A DNA stretch of 64,000 nt from Rhodopirellula sp. P2 (GTDB lineage: Bacteria; Planctomycetota; Planctomycetia; Pirellulales; Pirellulaceae). The stretch covers positions 1,779,001 through 1,843,000 of the forward strand of contig NZ_CP118225.1 in the NCBI RefSeq assembly GCF_028768465.1, given 5' to 3'. The position numbers were made by a program, and so were the translations under genes. Shown piece by piece: positions 19,830 through 28,530 of this stretch; position 1 is the first letter of the stretch, and each line of letters opens with the position of its first letter. The notes below the pieces were generated by a model, which saw nothing but the letters and a program-made list of their open reading frames with translations, was not told where the DNA came from and did not search any database.

Positions 19830-20921
19830 ATGTCGTCCGAGCGTTTTCGTTTTGGTGTCGCTGTTGTTGTCGCTTTGGCTTTGAATTTGGGGGCCGCGAG
19901 TACTCGCTTGTTCGCTGAAGAGCCCGAAACATTGTTCTTCGATGGATTCGAGGGGAAAGTGGACGCTCGATGGAACCCGCTGAGGCCTGATCCCGATCGT
20001 GTCTCGCTCACTAGCCATCCTGGCAAACTCACGTTGAAAACGCATTTCGGTGGCATCGGTGGAGACTTCCGCACGCGGCGAATGCCCTTGACCAGGAACC
20101 TGTACTTGGTGCCCAACCCAGTCGAAGGCGACGATGATTTCGTGGTCACGACTTGTGTCGAGTCCTTTCGTCCGCTCAATAAGTATCAGCAAGCGGGTTT
20201 GATGATCTATGACGATGACGACAACTATCTCAAATTCGATTTTGAAAACAGCGGAGCGGAGGCTGGTTTCAAGCACATGCGAGAGAAGGACACGTATCGT
20301 CTCGTTGATACCGACGAATTCATGGTGCCCGCCGATAAGATTTGGTTCCGTTTGATCAAGCGTGGGAATGTCTACGAGCGGGCCTTCAGCACCGATGGGG
20401 AAGAATACAAGGTCATCGGCGAGGCGGTGTGGGGCGATGGTAGCCCGCAACAGCTTGGGATTGTGGCTTGCAACGGACCACTGGAAGACAACGAAATCGA
20501 TGCCCAGTTTGACTTCTTCCAAATTCGCAAGCTGACAGCCAAGGAACGGCAAAACCCTGTTTATTTGCAACGCCAGAAACTCGCCGGTGCCTGGGAGGTG
20601 GTGACAACAAAAGTGAATGGTGAAGATTTAGCTGAAGGACCGATCACGGAGTTCGAGTTTGATGGCGGCAACGTTTCATTTGTCACTCAAGGGGAACTGA
20701 CCGAAGTCGATTACACGCTGAACGTCGAATCGGATCCGAAAGGACTCACGCTGTCCTCCTTGACGAGAAGTGCGCAAGAACCTGTCAACGGAATCTACTC
20801 CGTTGACGATGATCAACTGATCCTGTGTTTGTCATTGCCGCCTGGCGCACCCGCGCCGAAGAAACTGGAAACGCTCGAGAACGACGGGCACATTTTGCTG
20901 ACCCTGCAACGCTCCCGCTAA
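19830..20921 (+). CDS. Secreted DUF1349-like (concanavalin-fold) protein with C-terminal TIGR03067-like domain
   Basis: The 363-residue product has a signal peptide (GVAVVVALALNLGAASTRLFA). Residues about 30-230 resemble DUF1349 beta-sandwich proteins (QQAGLMIYDDDDNYLKFDFE, WFRLIKRGNVYERAFSTDGE, GIVACNGPLEDNEIDAQFDF). The last 120 residues (LAGAWEVVTTKVNGEDLAEG to DGHILLTLQRSR) resemble a small lipocalin-like domain common in planctomycetes. The fold suggests carbohydrate or ligand binding outside the cytoplasm. The ATG at 19830 follows GGCGGGGTGG; a GTG at 19821 is possible. The stop codon abuts a palindromic repeat at 20920. Confidence 0.75.
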   Translation: MSSERFRFGVAVVVALALNLGAASTRLFAEEPETLFFDGFEGKVDARWNPLRPDPDRVSLTSHPGKLTLKTHFGGIGGDFRTRRMPLTRNLYLVPNPVEGDDDFVVTTCVESFRPLNKYQQAGLMIYDDDDNYLKFDFENSGAEAGFKHMREKDTYRLVDTDEFMVPADKIWFRLIKRGNVYERAFSTDGEEYKVIGEAVWGDGSPQQLGIVACNGPLEDNEIDAQFDFFQIRKLTAKERQNPVYLQRQKLAGAWEVVTTKVNGEDLAEGPITEFEFDGGNVSFVTQGELTEVDYTLNVESDPKGLTLSSLTRSAQEPVNGIYSVDDDQLILCLSLPPGAPAPKKLETLENDGHILLTLQRSR

Positions 20922-20942
20922 AAAGGTGTCAGGTACCTTTTT
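20920..20942 (+). repeat. Palindromic repeat, copy 1 of an inverted pair (GGTGTCAGGTACC core)
   Basis: An A5...T5-bounded 23-mer with core GGTGTCAGGTACC. The same sequence, inverted, occurs at 21090-21111, at the 3' end of pyrD. The two copies can pair over about 24 bases including flanks and surround a 147-base non-coding spacer between convergent genes. Confidence 0.85.
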
Positions 20943-21089
20943 GGAAGAATGGGTAGTTTGGCCGGGGGCGGTTTCGTATCAATCGAGTCCAGCCAGATCG
21001 ATTTGTCCCGTTGTTTCCTTCGCCCTGATCGAATGAAAGTCGGTTTTTAGCCTGGTTCTTGCGGTGGCAAGTGTTTTACCTACTTTGCC

Positions 21090-21111
21090 AAAAAGGTACC
21101 TGACACCTTTT
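21090..21111 (-). repeat. Palindromic repeat, copy 2 (inverse of copy at 20920)
   Basis: The sequence with core GGTACCTGACACC is the reverse complement of the copy at 20920-20942. Its right end overlaps the pyrD stop codon by two bases (TAA occupies 21110-21112 on the minus strand). The pair could act as a two-way terminator or be a mobile repeat. Confidence 0.85.
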
Positions 21112-22027
21112 ATGCGAGGGTGCCGATGATTTGGGAGAGGTTCGTGGCGTTGAGTTCGGTGAGGGCGGCGGGGAGTTGGTCGATCAGCCGCATGGAGACC
21201 GTGGGGTCGTAGTAGTTGGCGGTGCCAATTTGCACGGCGGAGGCTCCGGTGACAAGGAACTGCATCACGTCGTCAATGTTGGCGACGCCACCGATTCCGA
21301 TGATCGGAATGTCGACGGCTTGGCGGACTTGATGCACACACCGCAACGCGATGGGTTTGATCGCGGGGCCGCTGAGCCCGCCCATGCCGTTGCCGAGGAT
21401 CGGACGACGTTTCTTCCAGTCCACTGCCATCCCGAGAACGGTGTTGATCAGGCAAACGGCATCGGCGCCTCCGTCGGCTGCGCCTTGCGCGATGTCAGCG
21501 ATGCGAGTCACGTTGGGTGTGAGCTTGGCCAGGATCGGCACGTCGCAGGCATTGCGGGCGGAGGCGACGACTTCGCGGCATGATTCGGCGTTGGTGCCAA
21601 AGTCGATTCCGCCGCTGACGTTCGGGCAGGACAGATTCAATTCAATTGCCGAGACGCCATCGCACTGACCGACCCGGCGAGCAAGTTCGGTGAAGTCCTC
21701 GACCGTTCGCCCGGCAACGCTGACAATGATGGGCGTTCCGAGACCAGCCAGGTACGGGAGGTGGTGTTCGAGGAAGGCGTCCACGCCATCGTTGTCGAGC
21801 CCGATCGCGTTGAGCAAACCGGCCGAGGTTTCGACGGTTCGCCAAGGCGCGTTGCCGATGCGTGGTTCGGCGGTGATGGTTTTGGGCAGGATCCCGCCGA
21901 GACGAGTCAGGTCAACGATGCCTTCCATTTCTCGCGCGTAACCGAACGTTCCTGAAGCCACCAAGATTGGGTTGGGGAGCGTCAGGCGACCGAGTTTCGT
22001 TTGCAGATCAGTTTGTATGGTGGTCAT
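21110..22027 (-). CDS. pyrD: Dihydroorotate dehydrogenase, class 1 (1B-like)
   Basis: This 305-residue flavoprotein oxidises dihydroorotate to orotate in pyrimidine synthesis. The TIM barrel starts with [20 protein letters not shown]. The active-site loop [14 protein letters not shown] has the catalytic Cys typical of class 1, and the FMN-phosphate site is at [20 protein letters not shown] and [15 protein letters not shown]. The Cys base and length match class 1B, which usually works with an electron-transfer subunit PyrK; no pyrK is in the window. It is the last gene of a compact minus-strand operon, 6 bases after coaB. Confidence 0.93.
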   Translation of the reverse strand: MTTIQTDLQTKLGRLTLPNPILVASGTFGYAREMEGIVDLTRLGGILPKTITAEPRIGNAPWRTVETSAGLLNAIGLDNDGVDAFLEHHLPYLAGLGTPIIVSVAGRTVEDFTELARRVGQCDGVSAIELNLSCPNVSGGIDFGTNAESCREVVASARNACDVPILAKLTPNVTRIADIAQGAADGGADAVCLINTVLGMAVDWKKRRPILGNGMGGLSGPAIKPIALRCVHQVRQAVDIPIIGIGGVANIDDVMQFLVTGASAVQIGTANYYDPTVSMRLIDQLPAALTELNATNLSQIIGTLA

Positions 22028-22033
22028 GAGGGA

Positions 22034-22690
22034 TCAGGAAGAAAGCAGACGGTGATGAATTTGGTGAAGGAGTCGCTCGGCAACATGTTCTTTGGTGCCG
22101 CGAATGTGCTCGATCACGTTGCCAGACGGATCCAGCAGTTCGACTTGATTTTCGCTGGAGTTGATGGCTTCCGGGCCATTGCTGACCATCAGATCGCAAA
22201 GTTTGCGTTCGAGTTTGACGGTGGCTCGAAAGCGGCGATCATCGGTTTCCAGTGCGAAGCCGACCACCCATTGGTCATCGCGTTTGCTTTGGCCGAGGGT
22301 GGCGATGACGTCGGGCGTTTCGATCAATTCCAATTGAAGCGGTTCGCCCGTTTTGGAGAGTTTTTGAGTCGAGACATGTCGGGGCATGTAATCACAGGGT
22401 GCGGCCGCACCGATGGCACCGTCGCAGTCTTTGAAAGCCTCGCCGGCGGCTTGCAGCATTTCTTGCGTGGTCAGCACGTTGATCAGTTCGACACCCTCGG
22501 GATAGTCCACCAAGACCGGTCCTGAGACCATGACCACTTCGTGCCCGAGAGCGAGGGCGGCACCGGCGAGGGCAGCGCCCATGCGTCCGCTCGACGCGTT
22601 GGTGAGGTAGCGAACCGGATCGAGGTACTGCCGAGTCGGTCCGGACGTGATCAAGATGCGACGACGGGGTGAGGGGGAGGCATCTGTCAC
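22034..22690 (-). CDS. coaB: Phosphopantothenate-cysteine ligase domain protein (stand-alone CoaB)
   Basis: The 218-residue protein covers only the CoaB half of the usual CoaBC fusion, with no CoaC flavin decarboxylase domain. The nucleotide-binding start RRILITSGPTRQYLDPVRYL and TNASSGRMGAALAGAAL are the CoaB signature, followed by GAIGAAAPCDYMP and the VVGFALETDD motif. The enzyme joins 4'-phosphopantothenate to cysteine in coenzyme A synthesis. A separate CoaC gene should lie elsewhere. Its start overlaps the previous stop by 4 bases. Confidence 0.88.
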   Translation of the reverse strand: MTDASPSPRRRILITSGPTRQYLDPVRYLTNASSGRMGAALAGAALALGHEVVMVSGPVLVDYPEGVELINVLTTQEMLQAAGEAFKDCDGAIGAAAPCDYMPRHVSTQKLSKTGEPLQLELIETPDVIATLGQSKRDDQWVVGFALETDDRRFRATVKLERKLCDLMVSNGPEAINSSENQVELLDPSGNVIEHIRGTKEHVAERLLHQIHHRLLSS

Positions 22691-23127
22691 GGAGAGCGGC
22701 CCAGTTCGAGCTGAACGGATTGAATCAAGGTTTGCAGTCGTTGCCCGGTCAGCCCCATTTTGGCGGCTGCCAAAGCGAACAGTCGTTTTTCGGCTTCGAC
22801 GAATTGGCCATCCGCGGCCATCATTCGGATCAAGTCTTTCAGCGTGGATTCACACACATCGGGCTCGGTGGGCAGTTGCAGTTTGGCACTGTCACGGATG
22901 CCAAACGCCAAAGCGGATTCGAGTTCCGATTCATGCAAACCGAGTTCTTCGCAACGCTGGGCGACCAAGTGAACTTCGCGATGGCTGAGCGATCCGTCGG
23001 CGAACGCCATCACGACCAAGTTGTGAAGGTGTTGTTTGCGTTGAGCAGAAGTCCGCTCGTGGTCGGACACCACTTCTTCAGCGGTTTTCGATTTCTCAGG
23101 GTCATGGGAGGGCGATGGTTCGCTCAT
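22687..23127 (-). CDS. TerB-like helical domain protein
   Basis: The 146-residue protein is helical with the two-repeat pattern of the TerB superfamily: HNLVVMAFADGSLSHREVHL and DLIRMMAADGQFVEAEKRLF, each with the acidic A-D-G turn. TerB-like domains may bind metal or sit in membrane-associated stress complexes. It lacks membrane segments. The ATG at 23127 overlaps the stop of the FHA/sigma-54 activator gene (ATGA) and its stop overlaps coaB, so it is translated together with both. Role unknown. Confidence 0.7.
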   Translation of the reverse strand: MSEPSPSHDPEKSKTAEEVVSDHERTSAQRKQHLHNLVVMAFADGSLSHREVHLVAQRCEELGLHESELESALAFGIRDSAKLQLPTEPDVCESTLKDLIRMMAADGQFVEAEKRLFALAAAKMGLTGQRLQTLIQSVQLELGRSP

Positions 23128-24929
23128 CGTTCGATCTCGTATTCCGTGATCTTGCGGTAAGCGGTCGCGCGGCTGATGCCGAGCAACTTGGCCGCTTCGG
23201 GGACACTGCCGTCGCATCGATTGAGTGCTTTTTCGATCAAGCGTTTTTCCCAGACATCGATTCGCAGAGTGTCGATCTGCGTCAGTCCTGCGTCACGGAG
23301 ACCGAGGTCATCCTCTTGAATCATGGGTTCGTCGGCCATCACCACCGCACTGTCGATCACATTGCGGAGTTGGCGAACGTTGCCCGGCCAAGCGTAGCTT
23401 CGCATGCGTTGGCGAGCGGCATCGCCGAGTGACAATTTGGGGCGACCGTGTTGGCGAAGGAAGTGATCCAGGAAGTGATCGATCAAGATGTCGATGTCTT
23501 CGCCCCGTTCGCGAAGCGGCGGCACGGCGAGTTCGAACACGCTGAGTCGATAGTAGAGGTCTTCGCGAAAACGGCCGTCACGGACGAACTCGGTGAGGTC
23601 TCGGTTGGTGGCCGCGATCACGCGAACGTCGACACTGACCTGCTTGGTAGCTCCGACGGGAAGGAACGGGTGACCTTCCAAAATCCGCAACAGTTTGGCT
23701 TGTCCTTCCAGGCTCAATTCGCCGATCTCGTCGAGGAACAGCGTGCCCTCGTTGGCTTGTTGAAACAAACCATCGTGATCGTTGTCGGCACCCGTGAACG
23801 AGCCTTTCTTGTGACCGAACAGTTGGCTTTCCAGTAGGTCGCGAGGAATTGCGGCGCAGTTGACGGTCAGCATGGGGCGATCGGTTCGAGTGGATGACCG
23901 ATGAACGGCGCGCGCGACCAGTTCTTTGCCTGAGCCGCTTTCGCCTCGAATCAGCACGGAACCGTTGGCGGCACCGACCCGTGAGATCCGTTCTTTGAGT
24001 CGCAACATGGATTTGCTGCTGCCGATCAATTCGCCTTGGTCGGCGTTGCGGTCGGCGATGCGTTGGTTTTCCAGTCGCAGGTTTTCGGTCAGCGTGGACT
24101 GGGCAATCCCTTTGGTCAGCAGGCTGCCGGCTCCCACCGTCAAGTCGAACAAGCGTTCGTCGTAAGCTGCTCCACTGCGATGCAGAACCAGGACACCGAG
24201 TGACGTTTGGCCGTCTAAAATCGGGACCATCATGCACGCGTCTTTGCCCGATTTCCCGTTGTCCTTGGGATGGTCGCTGACGTAGGGTTTTTGTTCGTTG
24301 CTGACATGACGCAGGCGACCTCGGTCCAGTTTGATCGGTTGCGAATCCTTGGGGAATTGCCGGCGGATCTTCCAGCGTCCATCGCCCTGGTCGGCGACGA
24401 ACGTCACGGTTTCGGACGCGGTGCGATCGAGCAACAATTCAAGCGTCGTGTTGATGACTTCATCCGCACGTTTGCCACCCAGCAACGAGAGGCTGAGCTG
24501 GTACAGGTCCAGCAGGTCGTCGGGATGATCGACCAGTTGGCCTGGTTCTCGAACGCGATCAGGTTGCCGGGTTCGATAGGACTCGAGTTCTTCGTAAACG
24601 GTTTGTGACAGTGCGTCTTCGTTGAGCGAGTCTTCGTCCAGATTGATCATCTGCATGATCGTTTTCCCGATGACGACTTGCGTGTCATTGTTCAGTCGAG
24701 CGGTGCTGACCTTTTTTCCGTTGACGAGTGTTCCGTTGCGGCTCTCGGTATCACGGAGTTGCCAGTTGTGATCTTCGTAATAGACAACCGCATGAAAGCG
24801 ACTGCTGTTGGGATCGGTCAACATGATTTCGCAACCTGCAGCCCGCCCAATGTGCATGGGGCGTTCCGGATCCAAAGGGAATTGGGTTCCCTTTTCGTTG
24901 CCGCCTTGGATGGCGAGGTAAGCGACCAT
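23124..24929 (-). CDS. Sigma-54-dependent activator with N-terminal FHA domain
   Basis: The 601-residue regulator has an FHA domain (about residues 5-95; MHIGRAAGCEIMLTDPNSSR, NGTLVNGKKV), which binds phosphothreonine, then a GAF-like region (LSLLGGKRADEVINTTLELL to GVLVLHRSGAAYDERLFDL). The AAA+ domain has Walker A RGESGSGKELVARAVH, the sigma-54 loop as GSFTGA rather than the usual GAFTGA, and Walker B GTLFLDEIGELSLEGQ. A Fis-type helix-turn-helix ends the protein (PEAAKLLGISRATAYRKI). Input is therefore likely Ser/Thr kinase signalling. The ATG at 24929 begins the FHA domain. Confidence 0.92.
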   Translation of the reverse strand: MVAYLAIQGGNEKGTQFPLDPERPMHIGRAAGCEIMLTDPNSSRFHAVVYYEDHNWQLRDTESRNGTLVNGKKVSTARLNNDTQVVIGKTIMQMINLDEDSLNEDALSQTVYEELESYRTRQPDRVREPGQLVDHPDDLLDLYQLSLSLLGGKRADEVINTTLELLLDRTASETVTFVADQGDGRWKIRRQFPKDSQPIKLDRGRLRHVSNEQKPYVSDHPKDNGKSGKDACMMVPILDGQTSLGVLVLHRSGAAYDERLFDLTVGAGSLLTKGIAQSTLTENLRLENQRIADRNADQGELIGSSKSMLRLKERISRVGAANGSVLIRGESGSGKELVARAVHRSSTRTDRPMLTVNCAAIPRDLLESQLFGHKKGSFTGADNDHDGLFQQANEGTLFLDEIGELSLEGQAKLLRILEGHPFLPVGATKQVSVDVRVIAATNRDLTEFVRDGRFREDLYYRLSVFELAVPPLRERGEDIDILIDHFLDHFLRQHGRPKLSLGDAARQRMRSYAWPGNVRQLRNVIDSAVVMADEPMIQEDDLGLRDAGLTQIDTLRIDVWEKRLIEKALNRCDGSVPEAAKLLGISRATAYRKITEYEIER

Positions 24930-24933
24930 CAAT

Positions 24934-25920
24934 TCAAGCCGTGTGAAAGTTGGTGGATGGATCGGAAGAGTTGTGTGCGGACAATGCGGCAGCAAGTTGT
25001 TTCAAGGCAATGGGCGTCGGTTGATTGGTCAGCCCCACCTCGTTCCACCATTGCTCGACCACAGGGGCCTGGGACGGCGGAAGATCGGGATGCCACATCG
25101 ACAACGCTTTGGTCAGTGGAAAGCGATTGCTTGGGATCATTCCCGCGTCGGCCGCCTTGGACAAAATCAACGGTGCGATGGCAGTCGTCCATGGCAGTTC
25201 CGATGATCCGCTGCTGGTGTCGCCGGTGGCGGTGTCGCTGCTCGACCGTGTTCCGCTGCTGCTGTTGTGCGTGCGTGTGTGCGAGCTGATTGCCATGCAG
25301 CTGAGTTGGTAAACCAATCGCAGCCACTCGGGGACGTCTGGATCCATGTCGGTCAGAACGGCTTCGATCCACACGCTGGCTTGTTGAGTGCTGGCACCCG
25401 CCGCGCCATTCGCGATCGGCTGCACGGCATGCACACTGACCCGAGAAGGCCACCAATCGGTTGGTGGATTGCCGTTCCAGATGGCTTTGCCGACCGAGCG
25501 AATCAATCCCGGGCCGTAGGACTCGTAGGCCTGTTTGAGGGGAGCGTAGCGGAGACGCAGTTGATCGGCCAAACGCGGCGAACGCGTCGTGAAGGCGCGC
25601 CGGCAGGTTTCGAGGCTGCGGTGGATTGCGATCGCCGTTTGGTCGGACTGCAGGTCGGAGTGACCGCCGCGAATCAACGCGATTTCGCACAGAGCGGGCG
25701 ACAGGTCCACATCGCTGTCCTGCGCGATGACTTCATCGATCAGGTATTCCCAGATCACCGCTGGGTCGATCGAGGCGTTGATCAAGCGGGTCGAAACGGA
25801 ATGGACCGCGGGCTGGATCGCTTTCTGCAGCGATGCATCTTTCAATTCGCGTTGCCGACTGACCCACTGGACCATTCGCAACAGGCTGAGGGTGGTGGAC
25901 GGGATCCACTGCAATTTCAC
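24934..25920 (-). CDS. Hypothetical protein in the aroH-pyrD operon
   Basis: This 328-residue protein is not recognised. It is mainly helical and soluble, with a Ser/Thr-rich low-complexity insert at about residues 218-242 (THNSSSGTRSSSDTATGDTS). It begins MKLQWIPSTTLSLLRMVQWV and ends 4 bases before the FHA/sigma-54 activator, and starts 4 bases after the aroH stop. Tight packing argues it is a true gene co-expressed with both. There is no signal peptide. It could supply a function linked to the activator (inference from position only). Confidence 0.7.
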   Translation of the reverse strand: MKLQWIPSTTLSLLRMVQWVSRQRELKDASLQKAIQPAVHSVSTRLINASIDPAVIWEYLIDEVIAQDSDVDLSPALCEIALIRGGHSDLQSDQTAIAIHRSLETCRRAFTTRSPRLADQLRLRYAPLKQAYESYGPGLIRSVGKAIWNGNPPTDWWPSRVSVHAVQPIANGAAGASTQQASVWIEAVLTDMDPDVPEWLRLVYQLSCMAISSHTRTHNSSSGTRSSSDTATGDTSSGSSELPWTTAIAPLILSKAADAGMIPSNRFPLTKALSMWHPDLPPSQAPVVEQWWNEVGLTNQPTPIALKQLAAALSAHNSSDPSTNFHTA

Positions 25921-25924
25921 GGGG

Positions 25925-26350
25925 TCAGTCCTCTTTGAGGTGTTCCGCGATCCATCGCTCCAATTCCTCGACGTCGACTGCAGGAACCTTCGACAGGTCC
26001 GGCCGCAGTTTCACCGCGTCACGAATGTAGACATGTTGAATCTCGGACTGGGACTTGGTCGTGTTCCAATGAAGCAGAACGCGAATGCAACGCGGCAGTG
26101 AGCCTTCCACGGAGACTTCGTACCCGCACAGCAACGGAACTTCGAGCCACCCGAGTTGGCGTGCCGCGAGGGCGGGGAACTCGCTGTGCAAATCTTTGGT
26201 GACGGTGAACGTCGCACTGGCCAAGTCAATGGAATCGATCTCGTTGCGGCGGATCATGAGCGCCAGCAGCTGAGTCGTCGCTTTGAGAATTTCTTCGCGG
26301 TCATCCTGCTCGACGGTGGTGGCCCCGCGAACTCCCCGGCACATGGTCAT
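25925..26350 (-). CDS. aroH: Chorismate mutase, AroH class
   Basis: The 141-residue enzyme rearranges chorismate to prephenate for phenylalanine and tyrosine synthesis. It matches the trimeric AroH fold from memory of the Bacillus enzyme: [19 protein letters not shown] (active-site Arg in RGATTVE), [31 protein letters not shown] with the catalytic Arg, and the terminal [14 protein letters not shown]. Two ATGs (26350, 26344) can serve as start. It is the first gene of a packed six-gene minus-strand operon; a 9-bp hairpin lies about 50 bases upstream. Confidence 0.93.
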   Translation of the reverse strand: MTMCRGVRGATTVEQDDREEILKATTQLLALMIRRNEIDSIDLASATFTVTKDLHSEFPALAARQLGWLEVPLLCGYEVSVEGSLPRCIRVLLHWNTTKSQSEIQHVYIRDAVKLRPDLSKVPAVDVEELERWIAEHLKED

Positions 26351-26398
26351 TTCGTTGCAAATCCTGTTTTGAGACGAGCCTCTTCGTTCCGCCTACCA

Positions 26399-26423
26399 TA
26401 GTCGCAATCTCAATTTGCGACTA
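26399..26423. promoter_or_regulatory. 9-bp inverted repeat upstream of aroH
   Basis: TAGTCGCAA and TTGCGACTA are perfectly complementary with a 7-base spacer. The element lies between the divergent aroH operon and a lipoprotein gene. No T-run follows on either side, so an operator or structured leader is more likely than a terminator. Confidence 0.4.
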
Positions 26424-26507
26424 CTGGGGTTGGGTTCATCAAACCGCGAGAATCCCGTGAAACGCGGCCCAGTTTGGTTCACTGAAGGGGTGTTTTCACG
26501 GTAAGTT

Positions 26508-27059
26508 GTGAAAAACCATTTTGCGAGTTCCTCTCGCCACCACGTTTCACAGGCAAACATCGTGTTTTCAAAACAGGCACGGAAGTCACTCAACGCACCA
26601 GGACACTTGCTCGCGATCTCAAGTCGCAGGCGTTTCGGTTCGCTGTTCGGCGTTCTCTGGGGGGCCGTTCTATTGAGCCTCGCCGGGTGCGGCGGATCCA
26701 CCGCGACGGTCGAGCCTCCCGTGATCGAAGATTACGCTCCCACGGGCGAGGTCGCGTTCGACTTTGTGATCGACGACGAAACGACGCTGTCCTACGTCGT
26801 TGACAACGTCGCTGCCGGGGCCACGTTGGAGGATTTGATGCGTAATCTAAGCGCCCCCAAGATGGAGATCGGTGGGGAGGGCACCACCGCATTCGTCAAT
26901 TCGATCGAGGGAGTTGCCACCAACGCAACGCGAGGCTGGACCTACACGGTTGATGGTGAGTTCGCGACGAAGGGGATCGGCACGATGGAATTGAATCCAC
27001 CCACCAAGATCGTGTGGAAGTACACGACCTTTGAAGAGGCCACGGCCGAGAAAGAGTGA
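26508..27059 (+). CDS. Lipoprotein with DUF4430/transcobalamin-C-like domain
   Basis: The product has a lipobox in WGAVLLSLAGCGG, so it is probably a lipid-anchored protein exposed to the periplasm. The mature part (about 120 residues) ends with TRGWTYTVDGEFATKGIGTM and NPPTKIVWKYTTFEE, the pattern of the DUF4430 domain found at the C-terminus of cobalamin-binding and surface proteins. The 183-residue reading from GTG 26508 puts the lipobox Cys at 61, unusually late; a GTG at 26562 or TTG at 26607 would place it at 43 or 28. The start is therefore uncertain. Confidence 0.72.
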   Translation: MKNHFASSSRHHVSQANIVFSKQARKSLNAPGHLLAISSRRRFGSLFGVLWGAVLLSLAGCGGSTATVEPPVIEDYAPTGEVAFDFVIDDETTLSYVVDNVAAGATLEDLMRNLSAPKMEIGGEGTTAFVNSIEGVATNATRGWTYTVDGEFATKGIGTMELNPPTKIVWKYTTFEEATAEKE

Positions 27060-27399
27060 TCGGCGATTGAAGGCTGTCTGTTGAGCCTCATCACCCGAAT
27101 GTGGCTGAACGCTTCGTTGGGCCCGTCCGTCCAGCGAGGTCGTCCAGTTTGTTGATCCGGCAACGACTCACCAGGTCACTTCCCGCCGCATCATCGACGA
27201 CGGCCCCTGCCGGGGCGGCATCCTGATCTTCATCCACGTTCTCGGGGCTTCCACCCCGAGCTAACAATGCCGGCCCCTGCCGGGGCGGGTTGCACGTTGG
27301 ATCCGATGCTGGACCCTCCCGGAGGGAGGGTGAAGGAAGTGGGGCTCTTTCCCCGGTGAGGACGAGGCTTCAAAAGGATTGAAAAACGTCCTGCGAAGC
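27060..27399. repeat. Intergenic cluster of GC-rich palindromes
   Basis: 340 bases between convergent genes hold at least four palindromes: GGCCCCTGCCGGGGC at about 27202 and again at about 27272, a CTCGGGG...CCCCGAG 20-mer at 27241-27260 (exact inverse of 5054-5073), and a GACCCTCCCGGAGGGAGGGT element at about 27312. The last family recurs at 31760-31835 and inside a coding gene at 33300-33345. No gene is seen. Confidence 0.75.
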
Positions 27400-28476
27400 T
27401 CAGCGTTGGACGCGGGCGTTGCCCTTCCAGATGCTCCAGACTTGGTCTTCGTCGGCGGGTTGGCCGTAGTCGGTGTAGAGCGTTGCGGTCAAAGCACCGG
27501 TCGCCCAGCCGAACTGAGCGCTCTTCTCGGCGTCCCAGCCTTGCAGCACGCCGTAGAGCAGGCCGCCGACGAATCCGTCACCGCCGCCGATACGATCGAT
27601 CACGCCGATTTCGCGTGGTTCGATGACAGCGAACTCGGTGCCGTGCGAAACGATTGCGCCCCAGTGATGCAGGTTGGCGCTCTCGACTTCACGCAGGGTG
27701 GTCGCGAACAGCGTCGTGTCGGCGTATTCCTTTTTGACGCGGTTGATCATTTCCTTGAAGCCATCGATCTTCGCGGTGATGTCACTGCCGCCAGCTTCGG
27801 GGCCTTCGACGCCCAGGCAAAGTTGGAAGTCTTCTTCGTTGCCGATCAGGATGTCGGACAGGCTGGCGATCTCTTTGAACTGAGCGGCCAGTTGGTCTTC
27901 GCGACCTTTCCAGAACGAAGCGCGGTGGTTCAGGTCAAACGAAATTCGCGAGCCGTGCTTCTTGGCGGCACGAGCGATTTCCAAGCAGAATTCGCTGGTC
28001 TCTTCCGAGAGTGCAGCGATCAAGCCAGACAGGTGAACGATCTTGGCGCCTTCGGTTCCGAAGATTCGATCGAGGTCGAAGTCTTTGACGTTCAGCTTGC
28101 AGCCGACTTCACCGGCGCGGTCGTTTTGGACGCGAGGTCCGCGCGAACCCCAGCCGCTGTCGGCCATGTTGATTTGGTGGCGCACGCCCCAGGGGTTGTC
28201 TTGAACGAATTCGGGACCTTCGAAGTCCATGTGACGGCCAGCCAAGTCATCTTTGATGAACCGGGCGACGGGGCTGTCTTTGACAAATGCGGTCAGGATT
28301 TTGACCGGCAAACCCAAGAATGAAGAGATGCTGCCGACGTTCGATTCAGCGCTGGTGGCTTGCATCTTGAACGTGTCGCTGCAGTGGAATGGTTGGTGGT
28401 CCACTGGCGTCAAACGGATTCCCATGCTGGTGGGAATGACCATGGCGTATTTGGCGTCGCTACGTAGTTCAATCAT
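27400..28476 (-). CDS. PfkB-family sugar kinase, probable 2-keto-3-deoxygluconate kinase
   Basis: The 358-residue protein has the ribokinase fold with the PfkB C-terminal signature VIDRIGGGDGFVGGLLYGVL, containing the catalytic GGGD motif, and the NVGSISSFLGLPVKILTAFV substrate-side region. It closely resembles planctomycete 2-dehydro-3-deoxygluconate kinases. The co-directional SDR oxidoreductase upstream fits sugar-acid breakdown to KDG and then KDG-6-phosphate. The ATG at 28476 starts MIELRSDAKYAMVIPTSMGI; the frame extends to 28524 without support. Exact substrate is inferred. Confidence 0.8.
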   Translation of the reverse strand: MIELRSDAKYAMVIPTSMGIRLTPVDHQPFHCSDTFKMQATSAESNVGSISSFLGLPVKILTAFVKDSPVARFIKDDLAGRHMDFEGPEFVQDNPWGVRHQINMADSGWGSRGPRVQNDRAGEVGCKLNVKDFDLDRIFGTEGAKIVHLSGLIAALSEETSEFCLEIARAAKKHGSRISFDLNHRASFWKGREDQLAAQFKEIASLSDILIGNEEDFQLCLGVEGPEAGGSDITAKIDGFKEMINRVKKEYADTTLFATTLREVESANLHHWGAIVSHGTEFAVIEPREIGVIDRIGGGDGFVGGLLYGVLQGWDAEKSAQFGWATGALTATLYTDYGQPADEDQVWSIWKGNARVQR

Positions 28477-28530
28477 GGGACAGTGCGGATGGGGAAGGGG
28501 GAATCGGGAATGGGCTCGAACCACTGGTCA

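Noticed and set aside
19488-20570. Minus-strand frame of 360 codons opposite the DUF1349-like gene
   Set aside because: No recognisable domain, while the plus strand encodes a signal peptide and conserved beta-sandwich segments.
21750-21960. Plus-strand frames opposite pyrD
   Set aside because: Shadows of the pyrD coding sequence, without start-site or domain support.
27379-28323. Plus-strand frame of 314 codons opposite the PfkB kinase
   Set aside because: The minus strand carries the PfkB signature; the plus frame has no domain.
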